Source of the DNA: CAZBEJ01 sp964521305 | GTDB lineage: Bacteria > Patescibacteriota > Microgenomatia > UBA1406 > GWC2-37-13 | Assembly (NCBI GenBank): GCA_964521305.1 | Contig: CAZFQZ010000038.1 | Span: 1-6,956 of the forward strand | Direction: 5' to 3' | Length of the DNA: 6,956 nt | Shown: in pieces, positions 6,132 through 6,956 of the stretch | How positions within the stretch are numbered: position 1 is the first letter of the stretch | Layout: the number at the start of each line of letters is the position of its first letter | Program-made: the position numbers and the translations under genes | Notes under the pieces: model-generated | Seen by the model: the letters and a program-made list of their open reading frames with translations, nothing else | Database searches by the model: none | Told to the model about the DNA's origin: nothing

Positions 6132-6154
6132 GGAAAATAGGTCACTTGTAGTGA
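6118..6154. promoter_or_regulatory. Two small dyads over the -10 and start site
   Basis: The first dyad, 6118-6138, has CCAT-A-ATGG centred on the -10 box with outer arms ATTTT and AAAAT, offset by two extra bases on the left. The second, 6142-6154, is TCACT-TGT-AGTGA, just inside the expected leader, and could be an operator or a short mRNA hairpin. Both positions suit repression, but the arms are short. Confidence 0.3.
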
Positions 6155-6167
6155 GCAAAGTCGAACT

Positions 6168-6776
6168 ATGAAAATTACTATCTATACTATTACCGACTGC
6201 CAGTTTTCCAAACAGGAAAAAGAATATCTGGCTTCTCATAAACTCCCGTTTGATGAGAAAAACCTTGAAACCAATAAGGAATTTCTTACCGATATGCTCG
6301 CGGTTTCCAATAACTTTGCCGGCACACCGGTAACGAAAATAGAAAAGGATGACGGGCAGATTGCCGTGCTCAAAGGATTTACCAAGGATGAGTTTGACCA
6401 AACACTGGGTTTTACGCCTCCTCCAACTGCACAAGCTCAACCGACAGGAAATACCAACACGCAGGGACCAACAGATAAACCGGCAGGAAACACTTCGTCA
6501 CCCACTCCGCCACCTCCAACACCCGAACCGGTAAAGGAACCTGAAAAACCTGCAGAGGAACCGAAACCTGAAACACCGCCGACACCTCCTACTCCGACAC
6601 CGGAGCCATCAGTGCCACCTGCCTCTCAATCAACACCGGCGCCAACACCAGCTAATGATCCTTTGAATTCTATTTTGGCCGATCTGCAATCAAAAAGTGC
6701 AGATCAATCTCCGGCAATGCCCCAATCCCCTGCTCCCCAAACAGGAATACCCAGCGTTCCCGACTTCCAAAAATGA
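6168..6776 (+). CDS. Glutaredoxin-like domain with a single active cysteine and a long proline-rich tail
   Basis: A 202-residue two-part protein. Residues 1-82 resemble a thioredoxin-fold glutaredoxin: MKITIYTITDC (strand then C11), a CQFS motif in place of the dithiol CPxC, the cis-proline segment GTPV (P54), and LKGFTKDEFDQTLG (68-81) as the closing glycine and helix. C11 is the only cysteine, so the chemistry would be monothiol: glutathione- or other thiol-linked exchange, or metal-cluster handling. Residues 84-163 are low complexity, rich in P, T, E and K; half of residues 112-151 are proline. A short amphipathic stretch NDPLNSILADLQSK (163-176) follows. No signal peptide or membrane helix is seen, so it is probably cytosolic. 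It has its own promoter upstream, no clear Shine-Dalgarno, and ends with tandem stops TGATGA. Domain call is good; the role is not readable. Confidence 0.85.
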   Translation: MKITIYTITDCQFSKQEKEYLASHKLPFDEKNLETNKEFLTDMLAVSNNFAGTPVTKIEKDDGQIAVLKGFTKDEFDQTLGFTPPPTAQAQPTGNTNTQGPTDKPAGNTSSPTPPPPTPEPVKEPEKPAEEPKPETPPTPPTPTPEPSVPPASQSTPAPTPANDPLNSILADLQSKSADQSPAMPQSPAPQTGIPSVPDFQK

Positions 6777-6819
6777 TGAGAACGGTGGAATTTATTCAAT
6801 GGGCACGAGAATAGTTTCA

Positions 6820-6842
6820 ATTAACGCTGGAACCTTGTTAAT
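6820..6842. other. Inverted repeat downstream of the glutaredoxin-like gene
   Basis: ATTAAC (6820-6825) and GTTAAT (6837-6842) form a 6-bp inverted repeat around an 11-nt loop. No U-tract follows in either direction, so it is a poor intrinsic terminator. The rest of 6777-6886 shows no gene I can support. Confidence 0.2.
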
Positions 6843-6886
6843 GGCTTATAATTCACAAAATCATTGTTTTAAATCCTTACATAAAC

Positions 6887-6956
6887 CTAAATGAATAGAA
6901 ACAAACCATAAACTCCCAAAACAGTTCCATTGATTCCATTTACTCTTACTTTTTCG
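6887..6956 (-). CDS. Possible C-terminal end of a minus-strand gene running off the right edge
   Basis: Twenty-two codons are open from the right edge to a TAG and read KVRVNGINGTVLGVYGLFLFI near the end, which could be a C-terminal membrane helix of a gene converging on the glutaredoxin-like gene. A second minus-strand frame is also open there, and an open run this short is expected often by chance. Confidence 0.18.
   Translation of the reverse strand, partial: EKVRVNGINGTVLGVYGLFLFI

Noticed and set aside
6697..6894. A 65-codon plus-strand frame overlapping the end of the glutaredoxin-like gene
   Set aside because: Its first part is out of frame inside that gene's proline-rich tail and the remaining 31 codons after 6799 have no ribosome site or recognisable pattern.

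Overview
The window reads as bacterial chromosome: densely packed short genes, moderate GC by eye, and no tRNA, rRNA, CRISPR array, transposase or phage gene. The best guess is a Candidate Phyla Radiation (CPR) bacterium, perhaps of the Microgenomates group. The grounds are a stack of small surface-sugar glycosyltransferases, a compact transaldolase, a tiny LPKTG surface protein implying a sortase and a Gram-positive-like envelope, and near-absence of Shine-Dalgarno sequences. TGA is used as a stop and is absent inside the reading frames, which fits the standard code and argues against the CPR lineages that read UGA as glycine. The taxonomic call is inference.

Layout. (1) 3-4429, plus strand: four glycosyltransferase genes in a row. 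They are a GT4 enzyme cut by the left edge, a CgeB-like enzyme, and two tandem GT4 paralogues. Gaps are 17 nt, a 4-nt ATGA overlap, and 4 nt, so this is very probably one operon building a surface glycan; an extended -10 just before the second gene may give it extra transcription. (2) 4426-4701, minus strand: a 91-residue LPKTG protein, tail to tail with the last glycosyltransferase and overlapping its stop codon. (3) 4702-4831: an AT-rich divergent intergenic region with a heptamer tandem repeat and a 36-bp dyad. (4) 4832-6057, plus strand: an unrecognised 90-residue basic protein, then transaldolase, which has its own extended -10 placed so that the mRNA would be leaderless. (5) 6168-6776, plus strand: a single-cysteine glutaredoxin-like domain fused to a long proline-rich tail, behind the best sigma70-type promoter in the window. 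(6) 6777-6956: no convincing gene, possibly the end of a minus-strand gene.

The first half is envelope decoration (sugar transfer plus one anchored stalk protein); the second half is housekeeping carbon metabolism and thiol chemistry. The observations most worth checking are a 7-bp repeat that codes for an apparent insertion in the transaldolase next to its active-site SPFVGR motif, two identical leaderless promoter layouts, the mosaic conservation of the two tandem GT4 genes, and the unusual glutaredoxin fusion. I see no clearly new defence or mobile system here.
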